From NCBI RefSeq assembly GCF_008329645.1, contig NZ_CP043474.1, positions 1,054,001 to 1,118,000 of the forward strand: a DNA stretch of 64,000 bases, in the 5' to 3' direction. A program made the translations under genes and the position numbers. The notes below the pieces were generated by a model that saw only the letters and a list, made by a program, of their open reading frames with translations, was not told where the DNA came from and made no database searches. This stretch comes from Mycolicibacterium grossiae. Lineage in GTDB: Bacteria > Actinomycetota > Actinomycetes > Mycobacteriales > Mycobacteriaceae. This document shows, piece after piece, positions 24,722 through 36,275 of the stretch (position 1 is the first letter of the stretch; the number at the start of each line of letters is the position of its first letter).

Positions 24722-25519
24722 CTACAGCACGTGCGACAGGAAGTCCCGGGTGCGCGGGTGGGCGGAGTCACCCAGGACGCGGCTCGGTGGCCCCTGCTCG
24801 ACGATCACGCCACCGTCCATGAACACGACGGTGTCGGCGATCTCCTTGGCGAAGCCCACCTCGTGGGTGACGATGACCAGGGTGGCTCCGTTGCGGACCA
24901 GGTCGCGTATCACCTCGAGCACCTCGCCCACCAGCTCGGGGTCGAGCGCCGAGGTGGGCTCGTCGAACAGCATCACCTTGGGTTGCAGCGCCAGCGCGCG
25001 GGCGATGGCCACCCGTTGCTGCTGACCGCCCGACAGCCGACGCGGGTACTCGTCGGCCTTGTCGGCGACGCCCACCCGTGCCAGCAGCTCCCGGGCCTCC
25101 CGTTCGACGTCGGCGCGCCGGCGGCGCTGCGCCGACACCGGTGCCTCCACGACGTTCTCGAGCACGGTGAGGTGCCCGAACAGGTTGAAGTCCTGGAAGA
25201 CGAAGCCGATCTTGGTGCGTTGCCGCAGGATCTCACGGGTCGAGAGTTCGTGCAGTCGTTGCCCTTTGCGCCGGTATCCGACCAGTTCGCCGTCGACCTC
25301 GACGATGCCGGCGTCGACCTTCTCGAGGTGGTTGAGCACGCGCAGCAGTGTCGACTTGCCCGACCCGGACGGCCCGAGGATCACCGTGACCTCACCGGGC
25401 CGTACCGCGAGGTCCACGCCGGCCAACACCTCGCGATCGCCGTAGGACTTGCGGACGCCGCGGGCGGAGATGGCGTACTCCGCGTGCTCAATCGCCGCCG
25501 TGGCGAGCAACCGGCTCAC
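24722..25519 (-). CDS. amino acid ABC transporter ATP-binding protein
   Basis: 265 residues with Walker A GPSGSGKST, Q loop FVFQDFNLFGHL, signature RLSGGQQQR, Walker B VMLFDEP and switch histidine in IVTHEVGFA. It is of the GlnQ/HisP type serving polar amino acid uptake. GTG at 25519 overlaps the permease stop by four bases. Extra residues before the core (about 1-14) are alanine-rich and may shorten if translation starts later. Confidence 0.93.
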   Translation of the reverse strand: MSRLLATAAIEHAEYAISARGVRKSYGDREVLAGVDLAVRPGEVTVILGPSGSGKSTLLRVLNHLEKVDAGIVEVDGELVGYRRKGQRLHELSTREILRQRTKIGFVFQDFNLFGHLTVLENVVEAPVSAQRRRRADVEREARELLARVGVADKADEYPRRLSGGQQQRVAIARALALQPKVMLFDEPTSALDPELVGEVLEVIRDLVRNGATLVIVTHEVGFAKEIADTVVFMDGGVIVEQGPPSRVLGDSAHPRTRDFLSHVL

Positions 25520-26466
25520 GACCGGCTCCACGTCGCCCGGGCCGCGGACGCCTGCCGACGGAGGCGCTGTAGCGGCGTCGGCGGGAGTTCGCGCGTCGCA
25601 CCCTTCGCGTAGTGCCGCTCGACGTAGAACTGCACGATCGACAGCAGGGAGGTGAGGACGACGTACCAGAACGTGGCGACCATGAGCAGCGGCACGACCC
25701 GGCCGTTGCGGCCGTAGATCACCTGCACCTGGTAGAACAATTCGGCGATCGCCATCACCGAGACGATGGACGTGCCCTTGAACAACGAGATGACCTCGTT
25801 GGCGGCATTGGGCAGGATGCCGCGCATGGCCTGCGGAAGCACGATCCTGAAGAACTCGCGCCGACGCGGAATGCCCAGCGCGGCAGCCGCTTCGCGCTGA
25901 CCCGGGTCGACCGAGACGATGCCGGCGCGCACGATCTCGGCGGAGTAGGCGGCCTGATGCAGGGCGAGGCCGATCACGGCGGCCATGGAGCCGCTGATCA
26001 CGGCGTTGACGTCGAAGGTGACCAGCGCAGGTCCGAACGGGATGCCGACCGACAGCGTCTCGTAGAGATAGGCGATGTTGAACCAGAACAGCAGCTGCAC
26101 GATGAGCGGGATGGACCGGAACGCCCAGACGTAGCTCCACGCGATCACCCGGAGAACCGGATTGTGCGACAGCCGCGCCGCGGCGAGGGCGATGCCCAGC
26201 GCGAAGCCGATGACGGTGCCCCAGAACGTCAGTTGAACCGTCAGCCACAGCGCCGACATCACCGACTTGGCGGTGACGTACTGCGCGAACGTCGCCCAGT
26301 CCCATCCGGCGTTGGTGGCGAGCCCGTGGACGAACTGCGCGAGCAGCACCAGGGCCGCCACCGCGATGATCCAGCGCCACGGATGCCACGTGCGGGCGAC
26401 GACGAGCACCTCGTCGGGGTGGGCGGTGTCGGCCGGCCGGCCCTGCGCATCCACCGTTGCGGTCAC
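25516..26466 (-). CDS. amino acid ABC transporter permease
   Basis: 316 residues from GTG. About six membrane helices, with the HisM-type binding-protein-dependent transport domain (WLTVQLTFWGTVIGFALG, AFRSIPLIVQLLFWF) and the EAA loop EAAAALGIPRRREFFRIVLPQAMR that docks on the ATPase. Only one permease gene is present, so it likely forms a homodimer. The start overlaps the GNAT stop by four bases; the order GNAT-permease-ATPase-binding protein is a single leftward operon. Confidence 0.93.
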   Translation of the reverse strand: MTATVDAQGRPADTAHPDEVLVVARTWHPWRWIIAVAALVLLAQFVHGLATNAGWDWATFAQYVTAKSVMSALWLTVQLTFWGTVIGFALGIALAAARLSHNPVLRVIAWSYVWAFRSIPLIVQLLFWFNIAYLYETLSVGIPFGPALVTFDVNAVISGSMAAVIGLALHQAAYSAEIVRAGIVSVDPGQREAAAALGIPRRREFFRIVLPQAMRGILPNAANEVISLFKGTSIVSVMAIAELFYQVQVIYGRNGRVVPLLMVATFWYVVLTSLLSIVQFYVERHYAKGATRELPPTPLQRLRRQASAARATWSRS

Positions 26467-27197
26467 GACGCCGCCTCGTCGGCTGCAGCGGCCGGCGTGC
26501 GCACGATAGTGAGCACCGAACGCTGCCGCAGCACGAATCCCAGCGCCTCGTAGAGCCGGATCGCGGCGACGTTGTCGGCGCGGGCGTGCAGGAACGGCGT
26601 CTCACCGCGCCGCCGGATGCCGTCCGCCACCGCGCCGACGAGGGCGGTTGCCAGCCCGCGGTTGCGGTGCGCCGGATCGGTGCAGACGGCGCTGATCTCG
26701 GTCCAGCCGATGGGGTGCATCCGCTCCCCCGCCATGGCGACGAGCGCGCCGCGGTCGAACACGCCGAGGTAGGTGCCCATCTCGATGGTGCGCGGGCGGA
26801 AGGGGCCCGGGGCGGTGCGGGCGACCAGGTCCAGCATGCGGGGGACGTCGCGCGCGCCGAGCGGCACCGCAGGCGGGTAGGCCTCCCCATGGAAGGCCGA
26901 CCCGTCGAGTTGCACGGAGCCGATGCGGTCGATGACCTCCCAACCGGGAGGCGGTACGTAGGCGCCCCGCAGCGAGACCTCGGCCGCCGGACCGGCCAGC
27001 GTGGCGACGTCGGCCCAGTCCTGCGCATCGAGCCGAGGCGGGTGGCCGAGGAATCCGGCGACCTCGCGGTCGTAGCGCGCGACGCGCCCGGACCACACCG
27101 CGAACCGCGCGTGAGCGCCGCGCAGCGAGGACCGGACCGGGTCGTCGAGCGGGTGCAGCGGCGCCGTGCAGTGCTCGATGAGCGTTCCCGCCGTCAA
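26463..27197 (-). CDS. GNAT family N-acetyltransferase
   Basis: 244 residues. The C-terminal GNAT domain has the acetyl-CoA binding region HRNRGLATALVGAVADGIRR (R/QxxGxG/A type) and the beta-bulge NVAAIRLYEALGF. The TTG at 27197 is chosen because GGAGGAG lies six bases upstream; no ATG gives as good a context. It leads the amino acid ABC operon with overlapping genes, so it may acetylate the imported amino acid or a related amine. That substrate link is inference. Confidence 0.85.
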   Translation of the reverse strand: MTAGTLIEHCTAPLHPLDDPVRSSLRGAHARFAVWSGRVARYDREVAGFLGHPPRLDAQDWADVATLAGPAAEVSLRGAYVPPPGWEVIDRIGSVQLDGSAFHGEAYPPAVPLGARDVPRMLDLVARTAPGPFRPRTIEMGTYLGVFDRGALVAMAGERMHPIGWTEISAVCTDPAHRNRGLATALVGAVADGIRRRGETPFLHARADNVAAIRLYEALGFVLRQRSVLTIVRTPAAAADEAAS

Positions 27198-27285
27198 TCG
27201 AAGCTCCTCCGTGTGCGAACGGATCGAACCTAGGCAGGCGCGCCGACGGACTCCACGGTTCGGCTCAGGATGATCGCGATCCGCA

Positions 27286-30200
27286 TCACCGGGTGTCGAT
27301 CGCGTCGATGGCGCGCAGGATGCGCTGTTCGCTGACCGGCCGCGGCGTCCCGAGTTGCTGTGCCCACAGGCTGACCCGGAACTCCTCGATCTGCCAGCCG
27401 ATCTCGCGGACGTCCGCGGCGGCGGCACGCGCCGGGCCGAGCGTCGCGAGGAGGTCGTCGTAGGCGTCCCGGACCGCGGCGACCCGTGCCATCCGCTCGG
27501 CATCGGCCTCGACGGCGTGTGGCAGTCGCTCGAGGCGGCGGGCGATCGCCGTGAGGTAGCGGGTGAGATCGGCGAGCCGGGCCGCGCCGGCCGCAGTGAC
27601 GAAGCCGCGCGGCAGCAGCCGCGCCAGCTGCGCCTCGACGTCGGCGACCGCGCCGGCCAGCCGCGGGGCCGGCCGATCGGGCAGCGCCAGGCGGGCCTCC
27701 TGCTCGGCGGCGAGCACCTTCGCCGTCCGCGCCAGTAGATCCAGGGTGGTCGGCACCAGCCGCGCCCCGATGCGGGCGCGCAGCGTCTCGAACTCTGCGC
27801 GGGTCCACACCGGCGCCGGCAGCATCGTGTCGACGGCGGCGTCGGCGCAGTCCTCGATCAGCGCGGCGAGCGAGCCGTCCGGGTTGGCCGCGAGCGTCAA
27901 CCGCGTCCGGGTGTCGAGGGCCCGTTCGACGTTCTTGGCCGGCGCGGGCGACGCCAGCCGCAGCAGCCGGCGCACCCCGGCGCGCGCCCGGGCCTGCTGT
28001 TCGGCGACCGTGGCGAACACCGTCAGGTCCACCGTGGCGCCGGCATCGACGAACGCCGGATGGCCGCGGACCGTACGTCCGCCGGTCGTCGTCGACACGG
28101 TGCGGGGCACCTCGGCGAGATCGGCCGGCCACCCGCGCAGACCGGTGCGTCCCAGATCTCCGGCCACCGCGTCGGCGACCGCCTGCTGCATCGGCGTGGC
28201 CAGCCGCTCCTTGAGCCGGCCGAGGTCCTTGCCGCGCGCCACCTCGGTGCCGTCGGCCCGTTCCACGGCGAACGTCACCCGCAGGTGCGCGGGGAGCTTG
28301 TCGACGTCGAACGCCTCGACCGGCACCAGAACGCCGGTGCGCCTGCGGAGTTCGCGCACCAACCCCTCCAGCAGCGGCTCGGCGTCGGGGTCGAGGTGCC
28401 CCAGCACGGCGCGGGCGGTGTCGGGGACCGGGACGAAGTTGCGGCGCAGCTCCTTGGGCAGCGACTTGAGCAGCGCCGTCACCAGCTCCTCGCGCAATGC
28501 CGGAACGTGCCAGGCGAAGCCGGTGCCGCCGAGGCGTGCGAGCACGTCGACCGGCACGTGCACGGTGATCCCGTCATCCTCGGCGCCGGGCGAGAAGCGG
28601 TAGGTCATGGGCAGCGCGAGGTCGCCGGTGCGCCAGGTGTCGGGACGGTCGTCGGCGTCCTCGGCGCGCAGCAGCTCGTCGCGCGTGAAGGTCAGCAGGT
28701 CCGGGGTGCGGTGGCGCTGCTTCTTCCACCACGCGTCGAAGTGCCGCGCCGACACCACGTTCGCCGGGATGCGCGCGTCGTACAGGGCGTACACCTGGTC
28801 GTCGGTGACGACGAGGTCGCGGCGACGGGCCCGCTCCTCCAGTTCGGCGAGTTCGGCCAGCAGCGCGGCGTTGTCGCGGAAGAAGTGGTGCCGGGTCTGC
28901 CAGTCACCCTCGACCAGGGCGTGCCGGATGAACAGCTCGCGCGACACCACCGGGTCGATCGACGCGTAGCTCACGCGGCGGCGCGGCACCAGCGGCAGGC
29001 CGTACAGCGTCACCCGCTCATAGGCCATCACCGCGCCGCGGCGGGCATCCCAGTGCGGCTCACTGTGGCTGCGCACCACCAGGTCTGCGGCGACGCGCTC
29101 GACGGTGTCGGGGTCGATGCGGGTGGCGATGCGGCCGAACAGCCGGCTGGTCTCCACCAGGTCGGCGACCACGATCCACTGCGGCGGCCGCTTCGTCAGC
29201 ACCGAACCCGGAGCCAGGACGAAGCGCGTGTTGCGCGCGCCGGCGTACTCGGGCAGCCGCGACCCGCGCTGGCGGGACTGGCCGTCGCCCTCGCGCAGGC
29301 CCACGTGCGACAGCAGCCCGGCGGTGAGCGCGGCGTGCACCCTGCTCGGGTCGGCTGGTTCGTCGGATTCGCGGATCCCGAGATCGCGCGCGATGCTGCG
29401 CAATTGGCCGGTGAGGTCCTGCCACTCGCGGATGCGCAGGTAGTGCAGGAACTCCTCGCGGCACATCCGGCGGAAGCCGGTGCCCGAGCGTTCCCGGCGC
29501 TGCTCGGACAGGTACTGCCACAGGTTGAGGTAGGAGACGAAGTCGGAGTGCTCATCGTTGAACCTCGCGTGCTTCTGCCGTGCGGCGTCCTCGCGGTCGG
29601 CGGGCCGCTCCCGCGGGTCGGGGATGGACAGCGCGGCGGCGAGCACGAGGACCTCCCGCACGCAGTTCTCGGTGTCGGCCTGCAGGATCATCCGGCCGAT
29701 GCGCGGATCCAGTGGCAGCCGGGCCAGACGGCGGCCCACGTCGGTGATCGCGCCGTGGCGGTCGAAGGCTCCGAGTTCCTGCAGCAGCGTGACGCCGTCG
29801 CGGATGCTGCGCGCGTCCGGCGGGTCGAGGAAGCCGAACGCCTCGACGTCGCCGAGGCCGAGCGCGGCCATCTGCAGGATCACCGCGGCGAGGTTGGTGC
29901 GCAGGATCTCCGGGTCGGTGTAGCGCGGCCGCGCGTCGAAGTCCGCTTGCGAGTACAGCCGGATGCACACGCCCGGTGCGGTGCGGCCGGAGCGGCCGGC
30001 CCGCTGCGCGGCCGAGGCCCGGGAGATCGGTTCGATGGGCAGCCGCTGCACCTTGGTCCGCCGGCTGTACCGCGAGATGCGGGCCGTGCCCGGGTCGACG
30101 ACGTAGCGGATGCCGGGCACCGTCAGCGACGTCTCGGCGACGTTGGTGGACAACACGATCCGCCGGTTGGCGTGTGGCGCGAAGACCTTCTGCTGCTCGG

Positions 30201-31236
30201 CGGTCGGCAGCCGCGCGTACAGCGGCAGCACCTCGGTGGGCAGTCGGTCGTGGCGCAGCGCCTCCCGCAGCGCCTCGGCGGTGTCGCGGATCTCGCGCTC
30301 GCCGGACAGGAACACCAGGACGTCGCCGGGCGGTTCGGCCTCGAGTTCGCGCACGGCGTCGACGATCGCTTCGGTCGGGTCGCGCAGTTCGGTGCGGACG
30401 ATCTCGTCGTCCGGATCGTCGGGGTCCTCGCCGGCGTCGTCGGACGTGACCACCACCTCGAGCGGGCGGTACCGGATCTCGACGGGGTAGGTGCGGCCGG
30501 ACACCTCGACGATGGGCGCCGGTCCGTCCGGGCCGGCGAAGTGCGCGGCGAAGCGCTCCGGCTCGATCGTCGCGGAGGTGACGATCACCTTCAGGTCGGG
30601 CCGGCGGGGCAGCAGCTCGCGCAGATAGCCGAGGAGGAAGTCGATGTTGAGGCTGCGTTCGTGCGCCTCGTCGAGGATCAGCGTGTCGTAGGCGAGCAGC
30701 CGCCGGTCGCGCTGAACCTCGGCGAGCAGGATGCCGTCGGTCATCAGCTTGACCAGCGTGCGGTCGCTCGCCTGGTCGGTGAAGCGGACGGTGTAGCCGA
30801 CGACGTCGCCGAGCGGGGTGCCGAGTTCGTCGGCGACGCGCTGGGCGACGGTCCGTGCGGCGAGCCGCCGCGGCTGGGTGTGGCCGATCGTGCCGCGCAC
30901 TCCCCGGCCGAGGTCGAGGCAGATCTTGGGCAGCTGGGTGGTCTTGCCCGAGCCGGTCTCGCCCGCGACCACGACGACCTGGTGGTCGCGGACCGCCGCG
31001 GCGATGTCGTCGCGCCGCTCGCTGACCGGCAGGTCCGGGTAGGCGATGGCCGGCACCGCGCCGGCGCGGGTGGCGATCAGCCCCTCGGCGGCGGCGATCT
31101 GCTCGGTGACGCGCGCGACCTGCTCGGGCGTGGCGTCGCGCAGGTTCCTCAGGCGGCGCCCGAGGCGGGCGGCGTCACGGATCGTCAGCCCGTCGAGGCG
31201 GCGGCGCAGCGCGCGCACGTCGGACGGTTCGGACAC
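27286..31236 (-). CDS. hrpA: ATP-dependent RNA helicase HrpA
   Basis: 1316 residues, the usual length of HrpA. DEAH-box motifs are all present: Walker A GETGSGKTTQLPK, LDEAHERS, SATIE and QRAGRSGRTAPGVCIRLYS, followed by the HA2/OB region and the long DUF3418-type C-terminus (SYASIDPVVSRELFIRHALVEGDW, EEFRVSLWAQQLGTP). It unwinds RNA and in E. coli acts on stalled ribosomes. GTG at 31236 is chosen because TAAGCT stands about ten bases upstream; an in-frame GTG at 31266 would add ten residues reading across that box. Confidence 0.95.
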   Translation of the reverse strand: MSEPSDVRALRRRLDGLTIRDAARLGRRLRNLRDATPEQVARVTEQIAAAEGLIATRAGAVPAIAYPDLPVSERRDDIAAAVRDHQVVVVAGETGSGKTTQLPKICLDLGRGVRGTIGHTQPRRLAARTVAQRVADELGTPLGDVVGYTVRFTDQASDRTLVKLMTDGILLAEVQRDRRLLAYDTLILDEAHERSLNIDFLLGYLRELLPRRPDLKVIVTSATIEPERFAAHFAGPDGPAPIVEVSGRTYPVEIRYRPLEVVVTSDDAGEDPDDPDDEIVRTELRDPTEAIVDAVRELEAEPPGDVLVFLSGEREIRDTAEALREALRHDRLPTEVLPLYARLPTAEQQKVFAPHANRRIVLSTNVAETSLTVPGIRYVVDPGTARISRYSRRTKVQRLPIEPISRASAAQRAGRSGRTAPGVCIRLYSQADFDARPRYTDPEILRTNLAAVILQMAALGLGDVEAFGFLDPPDARSIRDGVTLLQELGAFDRHGAITDVGRRLARLPLDPRIGRMILQADTENCVREVLVLAAALSIPDPRERPADREDAARQKHARFNDEHSDFVSYLNLWQYLSEQRRERSGTGFRRMCREEFLHYLRIREWQDLTGQLRSIARDLGIRESDEPADPSRVHAALTAGLLSHVGLREGDGQSRQRGSRLPEYAGARNTRFVLAPGSVLTKRPPQWIVVADLVETSRLFGRIATRIDPDTVERVAADLVVRSHSEPHWDARRGAVMAYERVTLYGLPLVPRRRVSYASIDPVVSRELFIRHALVEGDWQTRHHFFRDNAALLAELAELEERARRRDLVVTDDQVYALYDARIPANVVSARHFDAWWKKQRHRTPDLLTFTRDELLRAEDADDRPDTWRTGDLALPMTYRFSPGAEDDGITVHVPVDVLARLGGTGFAWHVPALREELVTALLKSLPKELRRNFVPVPDTARAVLGHLDPDAEPLLEGLVRELRRRTGVLVPVEAFDVDKLPAHLRVTFAVERADGTEVARGKDLGRLKERLATPMQQAVADAVAGDLGRTGLRGWPADLAEVPRTVSTTTGGRTVRGHPAFVDAGATVDLTVFATVAEQQARARAGVRRLLRLASPAPAKNVERALDTRTRLTLAANPDGSLAALIEDCADAAVDTMLPAPVWTRAEFETLRARIGARLVPTTLDLLARTAKVLAAEQEARLALPDRPAPRLAGAVADVEAQLARLLPRGFVTAAGAARLADLTRYLTAIARRLERLPHAVEADAERMARVAAVRDAYDDLLATLGPARAAAADVREIGWQIEEFRVSLWAQQLGTPRPVSEQRILRAIDAIDTR

Positions 31237-31258
31237 TGGAGACCAGCTTAGGCGTCGG

Positions 31259-31648
31259 TCACGCACCCACCGTCGTGAGGCAGAAGGGGTGCCCGGCCGG
31301 GTCGATCAGGACGCGCCACCGCGACGGGTCCTGCTGGTGGGTCGCCTCCCGCGCACCGAGGGCCACTGCCCGGGGCACCGCGGCGTCGAGGTCGGTCACC
31401 GACACGTCGAGGTGCATCTGCTGGGACTGTCCCGGCTCCGGCCACGTCGGCGCGACGTAGTCGGGCACCCGCATGAAGGCCAGCCGCTGCGCGCCGTCGG
31501 TGATCGCGACGACGCTGCCGTCCGGGGCGCTGACCAGGCGCCGCATGCCGAGCAGCGCAGCGTAGAAGTCCGCGAGCGCCGCCGGATCGGGACAGTCGAT
31601 CGACGTGGCGCCGAGCCGTCCGACGGGTTCGGGTGTGGGGAGGGTCAT
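31259..31648 (-). CDS. VOC family (glyoxalase-like) protein
   Basis: 129 residues with a two-repeat vicinal oxygen chelate fold: LGATSIDCPDPAALADFYAALLGM, then QMHLDVSVTDLDAAVPRAVALGAREATHQ and VLIDPAGHPFCL. Mycobacterial members of this type are often annotated as glyoxalase or bleomycin-resistance-like with no proven substrate. ATG at 31648 follows AGTCTACGG and leaves the conserved block intact; an upstream ATG at 31687 is possible. It lies 22 bases upstream of hrpA on the same strand. Confidence 0.88.
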   Translation of the reverse strand: MTLPTPEPVGRLGATSIDCPDPAALADFYAALLGMRRLVSAPDGSVVAITDGAQRLAFMRVPDYVAPTWPEPGQSQQMHLDVSVTDLDAAVPRAVALGAREATHQQDPSRWRVLIDPAGHPFCLTTVGA

Positions 31649-31697
31649 GGCCGTAGACGATCCCACGACGTGGTCGACGGCCGCCATTTCGGCTTAC

Positions 31698-32888
31698 ATG
31701 GGTGTGATGCACGAACGACACCGACGACCCAGGACGCTCGCGCTGATCGGACTGCTCGCGATGCTGGTGGCCGTGCTCGCGGCCTGCCACGGCGCCCCGC
31801 AGGGGCCCGTCCCGACGCTGCCGACGAACTTCGCGCCGAGCCCGACGTCCGCCGCTCCGCCCGCGCCGACCGGCCCCCAGGTCGCCTACCGCGCCGCGAC
31901 CGAGATCGGTGTGGTGGACGGCACGACGGTGGTGGCCACGGCCAAGGGCACGTTCGCCCCGTCGCACGAACCGCTGGTCACCGAGGACGGGCGCTTCGCC
32001 TTCGCCCGCGGCGCGGACGGCAACCTCGCGATCCTCGACGTCGCCGCGCGGACGTCGCGGGTGGTCCCCCTGCCGGAGGCCGGCCGCATCGGCACCGCGG
32101 GCGACAGCCGCATCACGTGGTTCGAGGCACCCGACCGGCTGGTGGTCCTCGACCTGGCCGATCCCGCCGGGCGGCCCGTCGTCACCCAGCAGGTGGCTCT
32201 GCCCGCGGTGCCCGACGCCGGGGCGACGACGCTGCTGACGGCGCGGGCCGGGACGGTCATCCTGGCGCGCACCGAGGCGGCCGACCCGTCGCCTCGGGGC
32301 GGGCCCGACACCCTCTACGCCGTACGCGGCTCCGGGCCCCCGACGTCGCTGGGCGCGACCGACGCCAACACGCCCGTCGACACCGCGGTCCTCAGCCCGG
32401 ACGGCAGCCGGCTGGCCTTCGCGCTGTACCGGAGCACCGGCGATGCCTGCGGCACCGCGGCGATCGTGGTATCCGACGCGGACGGCACCCAGCAGACCTA
32501 CGAGGTCGCCGCGTCGGGAGCGGACACCGCCTCGCGCGTGCAGCGGATGTGGTGGCAGGACGGTCAGCCCATGTCCTTGAGCCTGACGAGTTGGCACTGC
32601 GATCCGCCCGGCCCGTCCTCGCCGCTGGTGTGGCAGCTCGGTGACGGCGGGCTGGTGGCCGCCGAGCCGCGCACCGTCGCCCTGCAGGAATCCGAACTCG
32701 TCCCCGGCCAGCGCGCGGTACTCGTCCCCGGCAGCGGCACGCCGCCGCCGGACGCCGGCACGCTGGTGATCGACGACAGCGGGCGACGCTTCCCGGTCGA
32801 GCCGAACGTCGACGCGTTCAGCGTCGTCCCCACCAGCGTCGCCCCCACCAGCGTCGTCCCCACCGGCGTCGTCCCGACCGGCCCGTGA
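31698..32888 (+). CDS. lipoprotein with beta-propeller-like body
   Basis: About 396 residues. An N-terminal signal with lipobox LAAC (cysteine about residue 30) is followed by a proline/threonine linker and repeated short beta-rich blocks (FAFARGADGNLAILDVAARTSRVVPL, DGSRLAFALYRSTGD), suggesting a WD/TolB-like propeller outside the membrane. The C-terminus is a low-complexity VVPTS/VVPTG repeat from a 15-base tandem repeat. Starts at 31698, 31704 and 31707 are all in frame. No known family is named with certainty. Confidence 0.78.
   Translation: MGVMHERHRRPRTLALIGLLAMLVAVLAACHGAPQGPVPTLPTNFAPSPTSAAPPAPTGPQVAYRAATEIGVVDGTTVVATAKGTFAPSHEPLVTEDGRFAFARGADGNLAILDVAARTSRVVPLPEAGRIGTAGDSRITWFEAPDRLVVLDLADPAGRPVVTQQVALPAVPDAGATTLLTARAGTVILARTEAADPSPRGGPDTLYAVRGSGPPTSLGATDANTPVDTAVLSPDGSRLAFALYRSTGDACGTAAIVVSDADGTQQTYEVAASGADTASRVQRMWWQDGQPMSLSLTSWHCDPPGPSSPLVWQLGDGGLVAAEPRTVALQESELVPGQRAVLVPGSGTPPPDAGTLVIDDSGRRFPVEPNVDAFSVVPTSVAPTSVVPTGVVPTGP
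32823..32882 (+). repeat. four tandem copies of a 15-base unit at a 3' coding end
   Basis: Units GTCGTCCCCACCAGC-like at 32823, 32838, 32853 and 32868, encoding VVPTS, VAPTS, VVPTG, VVPTG just before the stop of the lipoprotein gene. Confidence 0.9.
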
Positions 32889-32892
32889 CGGG

Positions 32893-33309
32893 TCAGGCGG
32901 TGCGGAAGCCGCGCGCCGTGACCCGGCTGCGCCGGTAGAGCACCGCCGCGGCGATCACGACCTCCACCGCGGCGATGCCCATCGCCACCGTCATCACCGG
33001 CGGTGCGGGCGGGCCGGCGCCGGCGGCGGCGCTGCCGTGGTGATGACCGGCCGAGGGCATGTGCAGCGCGATCATCGCGACGCTGGTGACGGCCACCAGG
33101 ACCCATGCCCGGGTGGCGCCGTCGCGCCACAGGTCCCGGGCGCAGAACAGGCAGCCGGCGATCATCGCCAGCATCAGGACGAGCGCCGCGGCGTTCGCCG
33201 CGTGTCCCAGCGCCGCGGCGTGCAGGGCCGCCGACGTCGCGGCCAGCAGCGCGCAGCCGCGCCGCCCGAGCGCCGTGGCGCGCCCAGCTGTCGTCGCGGG
33301 TGTGTGCAT
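32893..33309 (-). CDS. four-helix membrane protein, function unknown
   Basis: 138 residues with about four hydrophobic segments (about 15-38, 42-60, 68-85, 105-125) and a histidine-rich loop ALHMPSAGHHHGSAAAG between the third and fourth. The loop could bind metal, but no family is recognised. It is divergent from furA across 164 bases and converges on the lipoprotein gene with four bases between stops. A metal-related role would fit the neighbouring furA but is only inference. Confidence 0.7.
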   Translation of the reverse strand: MHTPATTAGRATALGRRGCALLAATSAALHAAALGHAANAAALVLMLAMIAGCLFCARDLWRDGATRAWVLVAVTSVAMIALHMPSAGHHHGSAAAGAGPPAPPVMTVAMGIAAVEVVIAAAVLYRRSRVTARGFRTA

Positions 33310-33439
33310 GGCCGACCTCCACCGGTGATCCTCGTCGATCCGGCGACGCTCGGCAGGGTGAGCGCCCCGTACTTCCGACTGCCGGCGCCGCCGGTTCTCG
33401 TCGCGGTGAAAGTTCAGTGGGCGTTTTTTCGGAGTTTTC

Positions 33440-33473
33440 TTGAAATGTTCCAGGAAAGGGGCCAGACTCTGAC
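33440..33473 (+). promoter_or_regulatory. furA promoter and probable FurA operator
   Basis: TTGAAA (33440-33445) can serve as -35 and is followed by TTCCAGGAAAGGG, close to the TTCCAGAAAAGGG element of the M. tuberculosis furA promoter as I recall it. The stretch from 33423 to 33458 is clearly more AT-rich than its surroundings, as expected for an autoregulated FurA site. Confidence 0.6.
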
Positions 33474-33896
33474 GTGATGTCAGAGAGCCCCGATTTCCGG
33501 ACGATGCTGCGGGATGCCCACCTGCGCATCACCCGCCCCCGGGTCGCCGTCCTGCACGCCGTGCACGACCATCCGCACGCCGAGACCGAGGCCGTCATCC
33601 GCGCCACCCGCGAACTCGAGGCCGACGTGTCGCACCAGACGGTGTACGACGCGCTCAACGCGCTGACGGCGGCCGGGCTCATCCGGCGCATCCAGCCCAA
33701 CGGCTCCCTGGCCCGCTACGAGACCCGCGTCGGCGACAACCACCACCACGTGGTGTGCCGGTCCTGCGGGGTGATCGCCGACGTGGACTGCGCGGTCGGC
33801 GACGCGCCCTGCCTCACCGCTTCGGATGATCGGGGCTTCGTCATCGACGAGGCCGAGGTCATCTACTGGGGCGTCTGCCCCGACTGCATCACCTGA
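33474..33896 (+). CDS. furA: ferric uptake regulator family repressor FurA
   Basis: About 140 residues. N-terminal winged helix (LRITRPRVAVLHAVHDHPHAETE, VSHQTVYDALNALTAAGLIRRIQ) and C-terminal metal-binding half (DNHHHVVCRSCGVIADVDC, VIYWGVCPDC) with two CxxC pairs. In mycobacteria FurA represses its own gene and the following katG and is released by oxidative stress. GTG 33474 and ATG 33477 are adjacent in-frame starts. katG begins 46 bases downstream. Confidence 0.96.
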   Translation: MMSESPDFRTMLRDAHLRITRPRVAVLHAVHDHPHAETEAVIRATRELEADVSHQTVYDALNALTAAGLIRRIQPNGSLARYETRVGDNHHHVVCRSCGVIADVDCAVGDAPCLTASDDRGFVIDEAEVIYWGVCPDCIT

Positions 33897-33918
33897 AAGT
33901 CCAGATCACAGCCCGTGA

Positions 33919-36195
<2,277 letters not shown>

Positions 36196-36208
36196 TCCGT
36201 TCGACCGA

Positions 36209-36240
36209 CGGCGCCCGCGAGCACCCGCTCGCGGGCGCCG
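36209..36240 (+). terminator. strong hairpin terminator after katG
   Basis: A perfect 14-base-pair stem (arms CGGCGCCCGCGAGC and GCTCGCGGGCGCCG) with a four-base loop, 14 bases after the katG stop. No long U tail follows. It also faces the convergent gene ending at 36276. Confidence 0.9.
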
Positions 36241-36275
36241 TTCGTCGTCCACGCCTCGCGGCGCGTCCGCGCGTG

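Noticed and set aside
28060..31251. A 1063-codon plus-strand frame opposite hrpA
   Set aside because: Antisense to a complete HrpA helicase; composition is that of a shadow frame.
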